Source: a methanotrophic endosymbiont of Bathymodiolus puteoserpentis (Logatchev)
GTDB taxonomy: Bacteria > Pseudomonadota > Gammaproteobacteria > Methylococcales > Methylomonadaceae
NCBI RefSeq assembly: GCF_900128525.1
Contig: NZ_FQTQ01000181.1
Coordinates: forward strand, 1 to 53,456
Length of the DNA: 53,456 bases
Direction: 5' to 3'
Shown: piece by piece, positions 18,325 through 28,018 of the stretch
Layout: every line of letters begins with the position of its first letter
Numbering within the stretch: position 1 is the stretch's first letter
The notes under the pieces: generated by a model
What the model saw: only the letters and a program-made list of their open reading frames with translations
Database searches by the model: none
Told to the model about the DNA's origin: nothing
Translations under genes and position numbers: made by a program

Positions 18325-19263
18325 TTAAGTTCGCTTAGGCCGTATGTAATAATCAATGCTTGGAGCAGCAAGGTTGGCTAATAAAACAGCAAAAGCGATA
18401 GCGTCGGGATAGCCACCCCAAGTGCGAATAATATAAATTAAGCTACCCAGTAATGCGCCAAAAATTAAACGCCCTTTATTGCTGGTTGCGGCTGTCACGG
18501 GGTCGGTGGCAATAAAAAAAGCACCGCAAAAAGTTGCCCCAGAAAATAGCTGAAATAAAGGTGAAGTAAATCGCGAGCTATCTATTAGGTAGGCTGTCAA
18601 TGCTGGAATAGTTAGGCCTAACAACACGGCAACAGGAATATGCCAGCTGATGACTTTGCGTTGCAATAGCCATAAACCGCCGAGTAAATAAGCTAAGGAT
18701 AGATATTCCCAGCCTTTGCCCGCTGCATAACCAAATAATGGCGAAGTTCTTATTTTATCCAGGGAAAAATCTAAGCCTAACTGTGTTTTTGTATGATCTA
18801 AAACGGTGGCGGAGCTAATAACATCAAAAGGTAGTTGCCATGCGGTCATTTGTTGCGGAAAGGAAATGAGTAAAAACACATAGCCTGCCATGGCTGGGTT
18901 AAAGGGATTATAGCCTAAGCCGCCATAGAGGTGTTTGGCAATAATAATGGCAAATAAAGTACCGCTAACACTGATCCACCAAGGGGCAACCGTCGGTATT
19001 GCCAAGGCTAATAGCACGGCGCTTACGAGCGCGCTTAAATCCAATAAGTGCATTCTTATCGGTTTTTTTCTGAGCCAGAGTATGCATGACTCAGCTAATA
19101 GTGCTGTGCTACAGGAGAGTAATAGCTGTATTAATAGCGTATTGCCAAATAGCCAAAACATAATACCGATAGCGGGTAGTAAGGCAATAAGGACTTGCAA
19201 CATAACACGATTAACGGTGTTGCTGGCAGGGGTAAAAGGGGAGCTAGTGGTGGGGAACTGCAT
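18325..19263 (-). CDS. rnfD: Rnf electron transport complex subunit RnfD
   Basis: 312 residues, about 40 fewer than E. coli RsxD. It has about nine to ten membrane helices. GGLGYNPFNPAMAGYVFLL is the family signature, and SSAT ending at Thr153 is the expected covalent FMN site. FFIATDPVTAATSNKGRLIFG is the conserved late loop. The ATG lies one base after the rnfC stop. Confidence 0.95.
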   Translation of the reverse strand: MQFPTTSSPFTPASNTVNRVMLQVLIALLPAIGIMFWLFGNTLLIQLLLSCSTALLAESCILWLRKKPIRMHLLDLSALVSAVLLALAIPTVAPWWISVSGTLFAIIIAKHLYGGLGYNPFNPAMAGYVFLLISFPQQMTAWQLPFDVISSATVLDHTKTQLGLDFSLDKIRTSPLFGYAAGKGWEYLSLAYLLGGLWLLQRKVISWHIPVAVLLGLTIPALTAYLIDSSRFTSPLFQLFSGATFCGAFFIATDPVTAATSNKGRLIFGALLGSLIYIIRTWGGYPDAIAFAVLLANLAAPSIDYYIRPKRT

Positions 19264-19264
19264 A

Positions 19265-20725
19265 TTATAATGACTTCTTTTTGGCTAAACTTGCAGCTTT
19301 CATTTTTTCAATGATGGCTTTACGTTTTTCGGCTTTGGCTAATTGCTCTTGCTCTTCTCTGGCGCGGCGTTGTTGTTGATTCTGAAAGCGTGTTTTGGCT
19401 AAGTTGGATTGTACTGCCTGTTTTTCTTTAGTAATAATTTCGCCTTTTGTTACCCGAAATTGTTGTACCAAAGGAATATGGCTGGGACAGACGACATCGC
19501 AACAGCCGCATTCTATGCAGGAAAATAATTGATAATTTTGGCATTGATCTAATTGTCCCGAGCGCCCATACCAATAAAGTTGCTGGGGTAGTAATTCCAC
19601 TGGGCAAACCGCTGCGCAATCTCCGCAACGAATACAAGGCATTTCAGCTGACTTGTTTTCCTGTTGATTGCTGGTCATGGCTAAAATGCAATTAGTGGCT
19701 TTAGTGACCGCTATTTCATCTGAGCTTAAGGCGATACCCATCATTGAACCGCCCATAATGAGGCGTTGTACCTTTTTATTATAACCGCCAGATTGGGCAA
19801 TTAAGTGTTTAATCGGCGTACCTATGCGAGTGCGAATGTTTTGTGGCTGTTTTATGCCTTTGCCCGTAACGGTGATGATTCGCTCAGTCAGCGCTAAGCC
19901 TTGAATAATCGCTTGATAAACGGCATAAGCCGTGCCAACGTTTTGGCAAATAAAACCATGTTCAGTGGGTAGGCATTTTGCGGGTATTTTAGTGCCTGTT
20001 AATACCTGAATCAGTTGTTTTTCACCGCCAGTAGGGTAAATAGCGGGAACGCTAATAAGCTGTATTGAGTGAGTGTTGATAGCTTGCAACAATGCCTGGT
20101 TTGCCTCTGGCATATTTTCTTCTACAGCAATAATGCAGTGTTTCGCTTGAAGAATATATTGCAGAATCAACGCGCCTTGTACTATTCCTTCTGCTTTTTG
20201 TCGTATTAAACTGGCATCGCAGCTGATATAAGGTTCACATTCCGCGGCATTAATAATCAGCGTATGTATGTCTTGTTCGGTGCTTAATTTTGTTGCGGTA
20301 GGGAATGCGGCTCCGCCTAAACCAACGATACCCGCTTGATGAATTTTGGTGCGCAAATTCTCGGGTGTTTCTTGTTGGTAATCAAAGCAAGGGATGGCGC
20401 TTAGTGCGGCATCTAAACCATCGGTTTCAATAATAATACAATCATCGGCTAGATTGGAGGGGTGGGCAATAATACGTGGCTCTATCGCTTTAACGGTGCC
20501 TGAGCTTGCCGCATGAATAGGTGCGCTAAAGAGTGAGTTTGCCGAAGCAATCATTTGCCCTTTCAGCACTCGCTCGCCTAGTTTAACTATTGGCAGGGCG
20601 TAGTTATTGGAGCGTTGCAATAAGGGGTAAATCAGCTCACCGGGCAAACTACTGTCTATGATTGGGTTGGCACATTTGTCAGCTGTGATAGCTAAGCCGC
20701 CATGGAAATGGGCTAGCTTAGTCAT
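19265..20725 (-). CDS. rnfC: Rnf electron transport complex subunit RnfC
   Basis: 486 residues. This peripheral subunit is thought to bind NADH and FMN. It shows [13 protein letters not shown] (about 135-147) and two ferredoxin-type motifs near residues 360-420: [12 protein letters not shown] and [12 protein letters not shown]. The C-terminal tail is short, basic and Ala/Lys/Gln-rich (coiled-coil-like), without the long Ala-rich extension found in enterobacterial RsxC. It overlaps rnfB by 8 nt. Confidence 0.95.
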   Translation of the reverse strand: MTKLAHFHGGLAITADKCANPIIDSSLPGELIYPLLQRSNNYALPIVKLGERVLKGQMIASANSLFSAPIHAASSGTVKAIEPRIIAHPSNLADDCIIIETDGLDAALSAIPCFDYQQETPENLRTKIHQAGIVGLGGAAFPTATKLSTEQDIHTLIINAAECEPYISCDASLIRQKAEGIVQGALILQYILQAKHCIIAVEENMPEANQALLQAINTHSIQLISVPAIYPTGGEKQLIQVLTGTKIPAKCLPTEHGFICQNVGTAYAVYQAIIQGLALTERIITVTGKGIKQPQNIRTRIGTPIKHLIAQSGGYNKKVQRLIMGGSMMGIALSSDEIAVTKATNCILAMTSNQQENKSAEMPCIRCGDCAAVCPVELLPQQLYWYGRSGQLDQCQNYQLFSCIECGCCDVVCPSHIPLVQQFRVTKGEIITKEKQAVQSNLAKTRFQNQQQRRAREEQEQLAKAEKRKAIIEKMKAASLAKKKSL

Positions 20726-21239
20726 GGGCTGCTGGCCATTGCCATTCGCTAGGTTTGTTTTCTCGTGGCAACATAATAATGCAATTTACGGGGCAGGGGG
20801 CGATACAGAGTTCACAGCCGGTACATTCTGAGGTAATAACGGTATGCATTTGTTTAGTTGCGCCTAAAATAGCATCGACCGGGCAGGGGGGAATGCATTT
20901 CACGCAGCCGATACAATCTTGTTCGATAATAAAAGCGATAGCAGGCGTTTTTATGGTGCCAAATTCAGTGTTGAGTGGTTTGCTTTCCATGCCGAGTAAA
21001 CTCGCTAAAGCATTAATCGTTTGTTCTCCACCCGGTGGGCACTGGTTAATATCGGCTTCACCTTGAGCAATGGCTTGTGCATAAGGTTTGCAGCCAGGGA
21101 ATTGACATTGGCCGCATTGCGTCTGTGGTAATAAGGCATCAATTTGTTCCACAATAGGGTCACCTTGCACTTTTAAATATTGCGCGGCAAAGCCTAAGAT
21201 TAAGCCAAGCATAACAAAGATCAGGCACAGTAATAGCAT
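20718..21239 (-). CDS. rnfB: Rnf electron transport complex subunit RnfB
   Basis: 173 residues. An N-terminal membrane helix is followed by the Fe-S motif [16 protein letters not shown] and two ferredoxin clusters, [12 protein letters not shown] and [12 protein letters not shown]. It relays electrons on the cytoplasmic side between RnfC and the membrane subunits. It overlaps the stop of rnfA by one base and rnfC by 8. Confidence 0.96.
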   Translation of the reverse strand: MLLLCLIFVMLGLILGFAAQYLKVQGDPIVEQIDALLPQTQCGQCQFPGCKPYAQAIAQGEADINQCPPGGEQTINALASLLGMESKPLNTEFGTIKTPAIAFIIEQDCIGCVKCIPPCPVDAILGATKQMHTVITSECTGCELCIAPCPVNCIIMLPRENKPSEWQWPAAHD

Positions 21240-21814
21240 TAAGTAAGTCCAGTAAAGCCCATAAAGGCCATTGACATGAGTCCAGCAGTGACTAAACCTA
21301 TGGCTGCGCCTTGAAATGGCTTAGGTACATCGGCAACATCAATGCGTTCACGTAGAGCGGCAAACAGAATTAAAACCAAAGTAAAGCCTAATGCGGTGCC
21401 AATACCAAACAGGGCAGACTCCAAAAAATTATGCTGAGCTTGAATATTTAATAGTGCAACACCTAAAACTGCACAATTTGTGGTAATTAAGGGTAAATAA
21501 AGGCCCAGTAGACGGTATAGCGTAGGACTGGTTTTATGTAATATGATTTCGGTTAATTGTACAACACAGGCAATGACGACAATAAAGCTAATAGTGCGTA
21601 AATATTCAAGCTCTAAGGGAATGAGCAAGTATTGATAGAGTAAATAGCTGCTGACTGATGCGAGGGTAAGCACAAATGTCGTTGCTAAGCCCATGCTGAC
21701 TGCTGAGTCTAACCTGCGTGAGACCCCCAAAAAGGGGCACAAACCGAGGAATTTAACCAGTACAAAGTTATTGACCAGTATGGTACTGACAAGTAAGACT
21801 AGATAGTGCGTCAT
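21239..21814 (-). CDS. rnfA: Rnf electron transport complex subunit RnfA
   Basis: 191 residues with six membrane helices. [20 protein letters not shown] near the start and [16 protein letters not shown] (about 107-122) are the conserved Cys-containing half-helices shared with RnfE. It is the first gene of a complete rnfABCDGE-nth operon. The complex couples ferredoxin:NAD+ electron transfer to ion movement across the inner membrane; in some bacteria it instead keeps SoxR reduced. Confidence 0.96.
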   Translation of the reverse strand: MTHYLVLLVSTILVNNFVLVKFLGLCPFLGVSRRLDSAVSMGLATTFVLTLASVSSYLLYQYLLIPLELEYLRTISFIVVIACVVQLTEIILHKTSPTLYRLLGLYLPLITTNCAVLGVALLNIQAQHNFLESALFGIGTALGFTLVLILFAALRERIDVADVPKPFQGAAIGLVTAGLMSMAFMGFTGLT

Positions 21815-21873
21815 GATGATGTGTTTGAGGGGGATGGCCTATAATTTATGCGGTGTAGGTGCATCATTGGCTA

Positions 21874-22254
21874 TTATTTTAATAACTGCCAGTCCATAAG
21901 TGAATAGCGGTAATAGTTTTTACCATCATCATATATATCTACTAATACAGGGACTTTAGTGCCGACTTTAGGGGGAGATTGCTGCAACATAAATTTGAAC
22001 TGTGTGTCATCAGCTAATATTAAGCTGACCACATAAGTGATGTTTTTGGTTTGACCGCTGAAGCGACTATAACCTTCTCTTTCTACAACTTTAATGGCGC
22101 TTATAGTGGCAGATGTTTTTTCTGTGCGTAAATATGAGCCAGAGTTGTCACCCAATATGAGAGCAAAAAATAACAAGACAATCAGTGTGATCGCCACTCT
22201 GATTGCTTGGTTATTTCTGTGGGTGTGTGCCCAGTTATTGGTGGCTTTACTCAT
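21874..22254 (-). CDS. Small membrane protein, DUF3592-like
   Basis: 126 residues. One membrane helix (about 18-37) is followed by a short beta-rich domain with ATISAIKVVEREGYSRFSG, ITYVVSLIL and VGTKVPVLVDI, the pattern of DUF3592-type proteins. No function is known. It lies 18 nt downstream of the pRiA4b-like gene, in the same direction, and may be the last gene of the metH transcript. Confidence 0.65.
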   Translation of the reverse strand: MSKATNNWAHTHRNNQAIRVAITLIVLLFFALILGDNSGSYLRTEKTSATISAIKVVEREGYSRFSGQTKNITYVVSLILADDTQFKFMLQQSPPKVGTKVPVLVDIYDDGKNYYRYSLMDWQLLK

Positions 22255-22272
22255 TGTGAGTGTTGTTATTGT

Positions 22273-22839
22273 TTAACGACAATACTCAATCAATAGCTGG
22301 TTTATTTCTCTGCGATTTAAATAAGTAGGGTCAAAATCCCCTTCTAACCAATCGCGCATCTCTTCATAATCTTCATGCTCTGGGGTTTCTAATATCGCTA
22401 ATAAATCTTTATAACCCCAGATACCACCACAATCTTCTGGTGGGCAAGCGCGTTTTCCTGTGACACAGTAAGGCAGCCTCTTTTCTGGATCAAAAGGTAG
22501 TACTTTTTCCAGAATGACTGTATGTATCCAGCTATCGCCAAAGTCATATTCATAAATTAAATTATCCTTTTCGGCGGTGAGCAATTGAGATAAACGGAAT
22601 TTGCTTTCATCTTGTATATCAAATTCTAAGTCATCCTCTTTGATGCCATAGAATTTTCGATCTTTTGTGATAAATTGATGTAAATGAGAGTCTGTCCAAC
22701 CCATTGAAACCTGGATGGCTAGGTGCAACACATCTAATTTAATATCACTAGGCACTAATAATCGTCGCCAAATGGGGGGCTTGGCACCTTGTAATTCTAT
22801 TTTTAGCTGATAAATGGAGCGTAATTGTTTGGCTGTCAT
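22273..22839 (-). CDS. Plasmid pRiA4b ORF-3 family protein
   Basis: 188 residues from the ATG at 22839, which is preceded by AAGGAC about ten bases upstream. A longer frame to 22875 would overlap metH. YQLKIELQGAKPPIWRRLLV, LHLAIQVSMGW, HLHQF, YEYDFGDSWIH and PPEDCGGIWGY are the family signatures. The family is widespread and its role is unknown; copies are passengers in IS1096 and on plasmids. Here it directly follows metH (19 nt), probably by co-transcription. Confidence 0.9.
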   Translation of the reverse strand: MTAKQLRSIYQLKIELQGAKPPIWRRLLVPSDIKLDVLHLAIQVSMGWTDSHLHQFITKDRKFYGIKEDDLEFDIQDESKFRLSQLLTAEKDNLIYEYDFGDSWIHTVILEKVLPFDPEKRLPYCVTGKRACPPEDCGGIWGYKDLLAILETPEHEDYEEMRDWLEGDFDPTYLNRREINQLLIEYCR

Positions 22840-22858
22840 AAGTATTGTCCTTGAATAT

Positions 22859-25800
22859 TTATTGTAAATGTCCAACTAACCAACGCTCAGCTTCGTCAAT
22901 AGATAAGCCTTTGCGTTTTGCATAATCTTCCAATTGTTCAGTCGTTATTTTGCCGACATTAAAATACTGTGCTTCAGGGTGCGCGAAATACCAGCCGCTG
23001 ACGGCTGCGGTTGGGTACATGGCAAAACTATCGGTTAATTCAATTGTTGTGTTAGCTTGTACATCTAGCAAGGCAAATAATTTTGCTTTTTCCGTATGAT
23101 CGGGGCAAGCTGGATAGCCCGGCGCAGGACGAATGCCCTTATAATTTTCTTTGATCAGTTCTTCATTGCTTAACTCTTCATCACCAATATAGCCCCAGTG
23201 ATTTTTACGTACATCACGGTGCATATATTCAGCAAAGGCTTCGGCTAATCGGTCAGCTAACGCTTTAAGCATAATGCTATTGTAGTCATCATGGTCTTTT
23301 TCAAACTCGGCTAATTTCTTTTCTATGCCAATTCCGGCTGTGACTGCAAAGCCACCGATATAGTCTTTTTGCTCACTGTCTTTAGGCGCGACAAAATCCG
23401 ATAAGCAATAATTAGGTCGCCCCGGTGCTTTAATATTTTGTTGGCGTAAATGATGTAGTATTTCTAGGCGCTCAGTGCGTGACTCATCGGTGTATAAAAT
23501 AATATCGTCACCGTCGCTGTTTGCTGGAAAAAAACCAATAACAGCTCTTGCTTCTAGCCACTGTTCAGAAATAATTTTTTTCAGCATCGCTTGCGCATCT
23601 TCAAATAATTCTCGTGCATGCTTACCGACTAATTTATCATCCAAAATAGCAGGGTATTTGCCGGCTAATTCCCAAGTTTGAAAGAAAGGAGTCCAGTCTA
23701 TATACCAAACGAGAGTTTCTAGGGGGAAGCGATCAATGACTTCTATACCTAGCTTTTTGGGGGGCACAGGCGTGTGATTTTGCCAAACAAATTTATTGGC
23801 TCGTGCTGATTCTAGGTTATGTTGTTTGGTTTTTGCTTTACGTCCTTTGTGACGCTCGCGCACTTCGGCATATTCTGTGCGCAGTTTTTCACCAAAGGAA
23901 GCTTTATTTTCTGGGCTAAGTAAATTTCCTGCAACACCTACGGCACGTGAAGCATCAGGGACGTAAACAGTTGTACCTGAATAATTTTCTTCAATTTTCA
24001 CTGCAGTATGTGCGCGTGAAGTGGTTGCGCCACCAATCATTAAGGGGATGGTGAAATTTTGGCGTTGCATTTCTTTGGCAACATGGACCATTTCTTCTAG
24101 GGACGGGGTAATTAATCCACTAAGGCCAATAATATCGACGTTTTTCTCTTTTGCGACCTGTAGTATTTGTGGTGTTGGCACCATAACGCCTAAGTCAATG
24201 ATTTCATAATTATTACATTGTAAGACAACGCCCACGATATTTTTACCAATATCGTGCACATCACCTTTTACAGTGGCCATTAAAATTGTACCGTTAGTCT
24301 GTACTTCGCCTGATTTCTCTGCTTCCATAAACGGCAGCAAATAGGCGACAGATTTTTTCATCACTCGGGCCGATTTAACGACTTGGGGTAAAAACATTTT
24401 CCCTGCGCCGAATAAATCACCAACGACATTCATGCCATCCATTAACGGGCCTTCAATAACATGCAGGGTTTTTTCAGCTTGTAGTCTTGCTTCTTCAGTG
24501 TCTTCGTCGATAAAATCGGTGATGCCTTTAATTAAAGCATGCTCTAGGCGTTTGTTGACAGGTAATTTGCGCCATTCTAAATCTGTTTTGGAGTTGACGA
24601 CAGCATCGCCACGGTATTTTTCGGCGACTTCTAATAATTTATCTGTGCCGTCATCAATACGGTTTAACACGACATCTTCTACAGCATTACGTAATTCATC
24701 AGGGACATCGGCGTAAATCGCTAACTGCCCCGCGTTGACAATCCCCATATCCATGCCGGCTTGCACCGCATGGTAAAGAAATACCGCATGAATCGCTTCA
24801 CGTACTAGGTTATTGCCTCTAAAAGAGAAGGAAACATTGGATACGCCGCCTGAAATCATGGCGTGCGGACAGGTGCGCTTTATTTCTCGAGTCGCTTCGA
24901 TAAAATCGACACCGTAATTATTATGTTCGTCAATACCGGTAGCAATAGCAAAAATATTAGGATCGAAAATAATATCTTGCGGCGGAAAACCCACTTGTTC
25001 GACTAAAATTTTGTAGGCACGTTGGCAGATAGTAACTTTTTTATCATAAGTATCCGCTTGACCTTCTTCATCAAAAGCCATAACAATCACGGCAGCACCA
25101 TAACGGCGTACTAATTTTGCGTGTTTAATAAACGCGTCTTCGCCTTCTTTCATGGAAATGGAGTTAACGATTCCCTTGCCTTGTATGCATTTTAGACCGG
25201 CTTCGATAATATCCCATTTTGACGAATCGATCATGATAGGGACTTTAGAAATATCTGGCTCAGAAGCGATCAAGTTAAGGAAATGTACCATCGCTTCTTT
25301 CGACTCAAGCATGCCTTCATCCATGTTGATGTCGATAATTTGTGCGCCATTGATGACTTGTTCGCGCGCAACATCTAAAGCAGTATCATAATCTTCTTCA
25401 ACAATAAGGCGTTTAAAGCGCGCTGAGCCAGTGACATTAGTGCGCTCTCCGACATTAACAAATAAAGAATCTTTGCCGATAGAAAATGGCTCCAGTCCAG
25501 CTAATTGGCAACGGACTTCTATTTTAGGTATTTTTCGTGGCGGATAAGGGCTGACGGCATCAACAATCGCTTTGATGTATTCAGGAGAGGTGCCACAGCA
25601 ACCACCAATAATATTTAGATAGCCACTTTTCGCCCAGTCGCCAATTTCTGCTGCCATTTCTTCTGGGGTTTCATCATATTCACCAAACTCATTAGGTAGG
25701 CCAGCATTCGGGTGAGCTGAAATATAGGTATCAACCTTAGTCGATAGTTCTTCTACATATTGACGCATTTCTTGTGCACCTAAAGCACAGTTAAAGCCAA

Positions 25801-26524
25801 TAGAAATAGGATTGATATGGTTGACAGAGTTCCAGAAGGCGAGTGCCGTTTGGCCTGATAAAGTACGGCCAGAGGCATCTGTAATGGTGCCGGAAATCAT
25901 TACTGGTAATTCAATATTATGCTGCTCAAAAAATTGATCGATAGCAAAAATAGCGGCTTTAGCATTGAGTGTATCAAAGACAGTTTCAATTAATAGTATA
26001 TCAGTACCGCCATCGACTAAACCTCGTACTGCCTCACTATAAGCTTCGACTAGATCATCAAAGCTGGTATTGCGAAATGCCGGCGCATTAACATCAGGTG
26101 ACATTGATGCGGTTCTGTTAGTTGGGCCTAATGTTCCTGCTACAAAGCGTGGCTTGTCTGGTGTCTGTAAACTTGCTTCTTCTGTCGCTTGTTTGGCGAG
26201 TTTTGCCGACTCGAAATTAATTTCATAGGCCAATGATTCCATGTTGTAATCGGCCATGGCAATCGTCGTAGCATTGAAGGTGTTGGTTTCGATAATATCG
26301 CACCCTGCATCTAAATAGGCCTTATGTATAGCTTTGATAATATCCGGCTGAGTTAGCGATAATAAGTCATTGTTGCCTTTTAAGTCAGAATCCCAGTCAC
26401 TAAAGCGCTCACCTCGATAATCTTTTTCCTCTAAATGATAGCCCTGGATCATCGTCCCCATTGCACCATCTAAAAATAAAATGCGTTGTGAAAGTTGCTG
26501 GATTAAAAATTCTTTTTTATTCAT
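22859..26524 (-). CDS. metH: Cobalamin-dependent methionine synthase MetH
   Basis: 1221 residues from the ATG at 26524, which aligns with the E. coli start; a GTG at 26533 in frame would add three residues. The four modules are in order. The homocysteine-binding barrel has Zn ligands in GFNCALG and GGCCGTSP. The methyltetrahydrofolate barrel has [15 protein letters not shown]. The B12 module has [10 protein letters not shown], with the cobalt-ligating His. The C-terminal S-adenosylmethionine reactivation domain has [12 protein letters not shown]. It methylates homocysteine. I saw no B12 or SAH riboswitch; only about 100 bp separate it from the divergent DUF2970 gene. Confidence 0.97.
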   Translation of the reverse strand: MNKKEFLIQQLSQRILFLDGAMGTMIQGYHLEEKDYRGERFSDWDSDLKGNNDLLSLTQPDIIKAIHKAYLDAGCDIIETNTFNATTIAMADYNMESLAYEINFESAKLAKQATEEASLQTPDKPRFVAGTLGPTNRTASMSPDVNAPAFRNTSFDDLVEAYSEAVRGLVDGGTDILLIETVFDTLNAKAAIFAIDQFFEQHNIELPVMISGTITDASGRTLSGQTALAFWNSVNHINPISIGFNCALGAQEMRQYVEELSTKVDTYISAHPNAGLPNEFGEYDETPEEMAAEIGDWAKSGYLNIIGGCCGTSPEYIKAIVDAVSPYPPRKIPKIEVRCQLAGLEPFSIGKDSLFVNVGERTNVTGSARFKRLIVEEDYDTALDVAREQVINGAQIIDINMDEGMLESKEAMVHFLNLIASEPDISKVPIMIDSSKWDIIEAGLKCIQGKGIVNSISMKEGEDAFIKHAKLVRRYGAAVIVMAFDEEGQADTYDKKVTICQRAYKILVEQVGFPPQDIIFDPNIFAIATGIDEHNNYGVDFIEATREIKRTCPHAMISGGVSNVSFSFRGNNLVREAIHAVFLYHAVQAGMDMGIVNAGQLAIYADVPDELRNAVEDVVLNRIDDGTDKLLEVAEKYRGDAVVNSKTDLEWRKLPVNKRLEHALIKGITDFIDEDTEEARLQAEKTLHVIEGPLMDGMNVVGDLFGAGKMFLPQVVKSARVMKKSVAYLLPFMEAEKSGEVQTNGTILMATVKGDVHDIGKNIVGVVLQCNNYEIIDLGVMVPTPQILQVAKEKNVDIIGLSGLITPSLEEMVHVAKEMQRQNFTIPLMIGGATTSRAHTAVKIEENYSGTTVYVPDASRAVGVAGNLLSPENKASFGEKLRTEYAEVRERHKGRKAKTKQHNLESARANKFVWQNHTPVPPKKLGIEVIDRFPLETLVWYIDWTPFFQTWELAGKYPAILDDKLVGKHARELFEDAQAMLKKIISEQWLEARAVIGFFPANSDGDDIILYTDESRTERLEILHHLRQQNIKAPGRPNYCLSDFVAPKDSEQKDYIGGFAVTAGIGIEKKLAEFEKDHDDYNSIMLKALADRLAEAFAEYMHRDVRKNHWGYIGDEELSNEELIKENYKGIRPAPGYPACPDHTEKAKLFALLDVQANTTIELTDSFAMYPTAAVSGWYFAHPEAQYFNVGKITTEQLEDYAKRKGLSIDEAERWLVGHLQ

Positions 26525-26631
26525 AGATGTCACTTGGAATCGGTTCTATCTGGGTTGCTAAACAAAGCGAAAAATGCTTTACTTGCTTGAGGCGTATATA
26601 GTAATTTTCTAATATTACAGAGGAATTAAGC

Positions 26632-26817
26632 ATGTCTAAACCGTCACTTAAACAGGTTATTCAAAGCGTACTTGCTGCAGCAATTGGCGTACAAAGCAAA
26701 GCCAACAGGCAAAGAGATTTTGAAAATGGATCCTTGTCCAGTTATTTGATAGTAGGAGCGATTGCAACAGTGTTATTCATTGTCATACTGGTTACTATTA
26801 TATCGTTTATTGTTTAG
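26632..26817 (+). CDS. DUF2970 family small membrane protein
   Basis: 61 residues. The amphipathic N-terminus KQVIQSVLAAAIGVQSKANR, then RDFENG and one C-terminal membrane helix (about 38-60), match the DUF2970 pattern (AAxxGVQSxxNRxRDF). The function is unknown. GAGGAATTAAGC before the ATG is a strong ribosome-binding site. It is divergent from metH. Confidence 0.85.
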   Translation: MSKPSLKQVIQSVLAAAIGVQSKANRQRDFENGSLSSYLIVGAIATVLFIVILVTIISFIV

Positions 26818-26864
26818 GAGCGAGAATGCAATAAGCCTTGAACCTGCTTGTTTTTTGGTTTCTT

Positions 26865-26933
26865 CACAGGTACGTACTAGAAAAACGTTTTACGCAGCAC
26901 TGCGCTACGTGACTGTTTCCTAGCGTGCTTGTG
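26865..26933. repeat. Imperfect long palindrome (REP-like)
   Basis: CACAGGTACGTACTAG at 26865-26880 pairs with CTAGCGTGCTTGTG at 26920-26933. Inside it, CGCA/TGCG and GAAAAACG/GTTTCC segments extend the fold imperfectly. It is separate from the clean terminator at 26973 and has the look of a dispersed palindromic element. Confidence 0.45.
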
Positions 26934-26972
26934 ATGCCTGCATATTGCGCAGCTTTTCGCTCTTTAAAGCAA

Positions 26973-27000
26973 AAAAGCCTAGGCAGACACCTAGGCTTTT
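26973..27000. terminator. Bidirectional terminator, 11-bp stem
   Basis: AAAAGCCTAGG (26973-26983) and its exact complement (26990-27000) flank a 6-nt loop. A-rich and T-rich ends serve both strands. It lies between the convergent DUF2970 gene and the minus-strand gene at 27025. Confidence 0.85.
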
Positions 27001-27024
27001 GAGTGATATGGACTTTATATTGGT

Positions 27025-27453
27025 TTAGTCAGTTGTTTTGAAACTGTTTTTGATACCAATAAACGTATCTTTAATGCCGCTAACTAGGTTTGCGTAGTTG
27101 ATGCTTTCTTTTAGCATAAATTTTGTTCTTATTAGTGCAACACTTAACCACGCCATAAAGAGTGGTAAGATTTCAAATAAAATTCCAAGTACTGATCCAA
27201 AGAAGCCATCTTGGAGACCGCCCCCGTCTTTTCTATCGCCAATATCAGTAAAGTCGCGGTCATAGTCACCGCCGATATTGCTACCATCAAAAGTATCAAT
27301 AATGATAATATTGAATTCATAAAAGAGTAGTTGTACGACAAAGAAAGTAATGGCAGCGCCAGCTGTCCAAAATAAAACTTTGCCTGTTTTCGCTTGTACT
27401 GCTGTTCTGTAGACCCAAATTGCAATCAGAATAGATAATAAACCACCAAACAT
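27025..27453 (-). CDS. Membrane protein of unknown function
   Basis: 142 residues from the ATG at 27453, preceded by AGGGGTC at a suitable distance. The frame extends to 27507 without ribosome-binding support. Three hydrophobic segments (about 3-14, 25-44 and 86-107) flank a soluble acidic and Gly-rich loop (DTFDGSNIGGDYDRDF...DRKDGGGLQDG). I do not recognise the family. It is convergent with the DUF2970 gene and shares its terminator. Confidence 0.7.
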   Translation of the reverse strand: MFGGLLSILIAIWVYRTAVQAKTGKVLFWTAGAAITFFVVQLLFYEFNIIIIDTFDGSNIGGDYDRDFTDIGDRKDGGGLQDGFFGSVLGILFEILPLFMAWLSVALIRTKFMLKESINYANLVSGIKDTFIGIKNSFKTTD

Positions 27454-27507
27454 TTGTTGACCCCTTATTTTTGTTGTTTTCTTTTGTGCGCCGCTTAAAA
27501 CACACAA

Positions 27508-27745
27508 TGATCAAGGAATGACTATTATAAACAGCTAAGCTTTATTATGGAAATTTACATTAAAACTAAATGGTAGCAATATTTAAGGAGATTTGATGCT
27601 TTAGGAAAAATTAATTGTAAAATGGACGAGGTGTCTTCAATAAATTCTTGACTTCAATGAATCATCAAGTATCATGATACATTCATTTACTGGCATATTT
27701 TTTGGCAGTAATAATTATAATAAATCACAAGAAGGTAGGACACTC
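27508..27745. other. Intergenic region with promoter of the 42-aa gene
   Basis: AT-rich region between divergent small membrane-protein genes. It contains the promoter at 27648-27675. AAGGAGATTTGATG at about 27583 precedes only one sense codon before a stop (ATG CTT TAG), so it is not a gene. Confidence 0.5.
27648..27675 (+). promoter_or_regulatory. Sigma-70 promoter for the 42-aa membrane protein
   Basis: TTGACT (27648-27653), a 16-nt spacer and TATCAT (27670-27675) give a good sigma-70 match about 70 nt before the ATG at 27746. Confidence 0.6.
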
Positions 27746-27874
27746 ATGGGTGCAATATTAGACGTTACTGAAATGTTAAAAGAGCCTGCGGGCATGGCCG
27801 TTGCAGCAGTAGTTATTGCTGTTGGTTATTTCTTCGTAAAATGGGTTTTCGCTGAGCCTGAAGACGAAGAGTAA
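27746..27874 (+). CDS. 42-residue single-pass membrane protein, unknown
   Basis: The ATG at 27746 is preceded by GAAGGTAGGA, a strong ribosome-binding site; the open frame to 27674 has none. The protein has a short amphipathic N-terminus (MGAILDVTEMLKEPAG), one membrane helix (about 17-33) and an acidic tail (EPEDEE). It has its own promoter and intrinsic terminator, so it is very probably a real small gene. I do not recognise the family. Size and shape resemble small subunits or regulators of membrane complexes, which is only an analogy. Confidence 0.75.
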   Translation: MGAILDVTEMLKEPAGMAVAAVVIAVGYFFVKWVFAEPEDEE

Positions 27875-27900
27875 GTAATAAGCTTATTCTGTTTGTTCTA

Positions 27901-27934
27901 AAAGCCTGTAAGTTTTTAACTTGCGGGTTTTTTT
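27901..27934 (+). terminator. Intrinsic terminator after the 42-aa gene
   Basis: AAAGCCTGTAAGTT and AACTTGCGGGTTT pair through two G-U wobbles and are followed by a T run (27928-27934), 27 nt after the stop codon. Confidence 0.8.
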
Positions 27935-27978
27935 ATGTCTAGTGGTTAGTGAATTTAGTCTGCTTTGCAATATTACAT

Positions 27979-27984
27979 TATAAT
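27979..27984 (+). promoter_or_regulatory. Possible -10 element for the HTTM-DCC gene
   Basis: A perfect TATAAT lies 35 nt before the ATG at 28019. No good -35 hexamer is visible at the right distance, so this is a weak call. Confidence 0.35.
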
Positions 27985-28018
27985 CTGTAGTCTTTTTGTT
28001 ATATAGATTGAGCCACAA

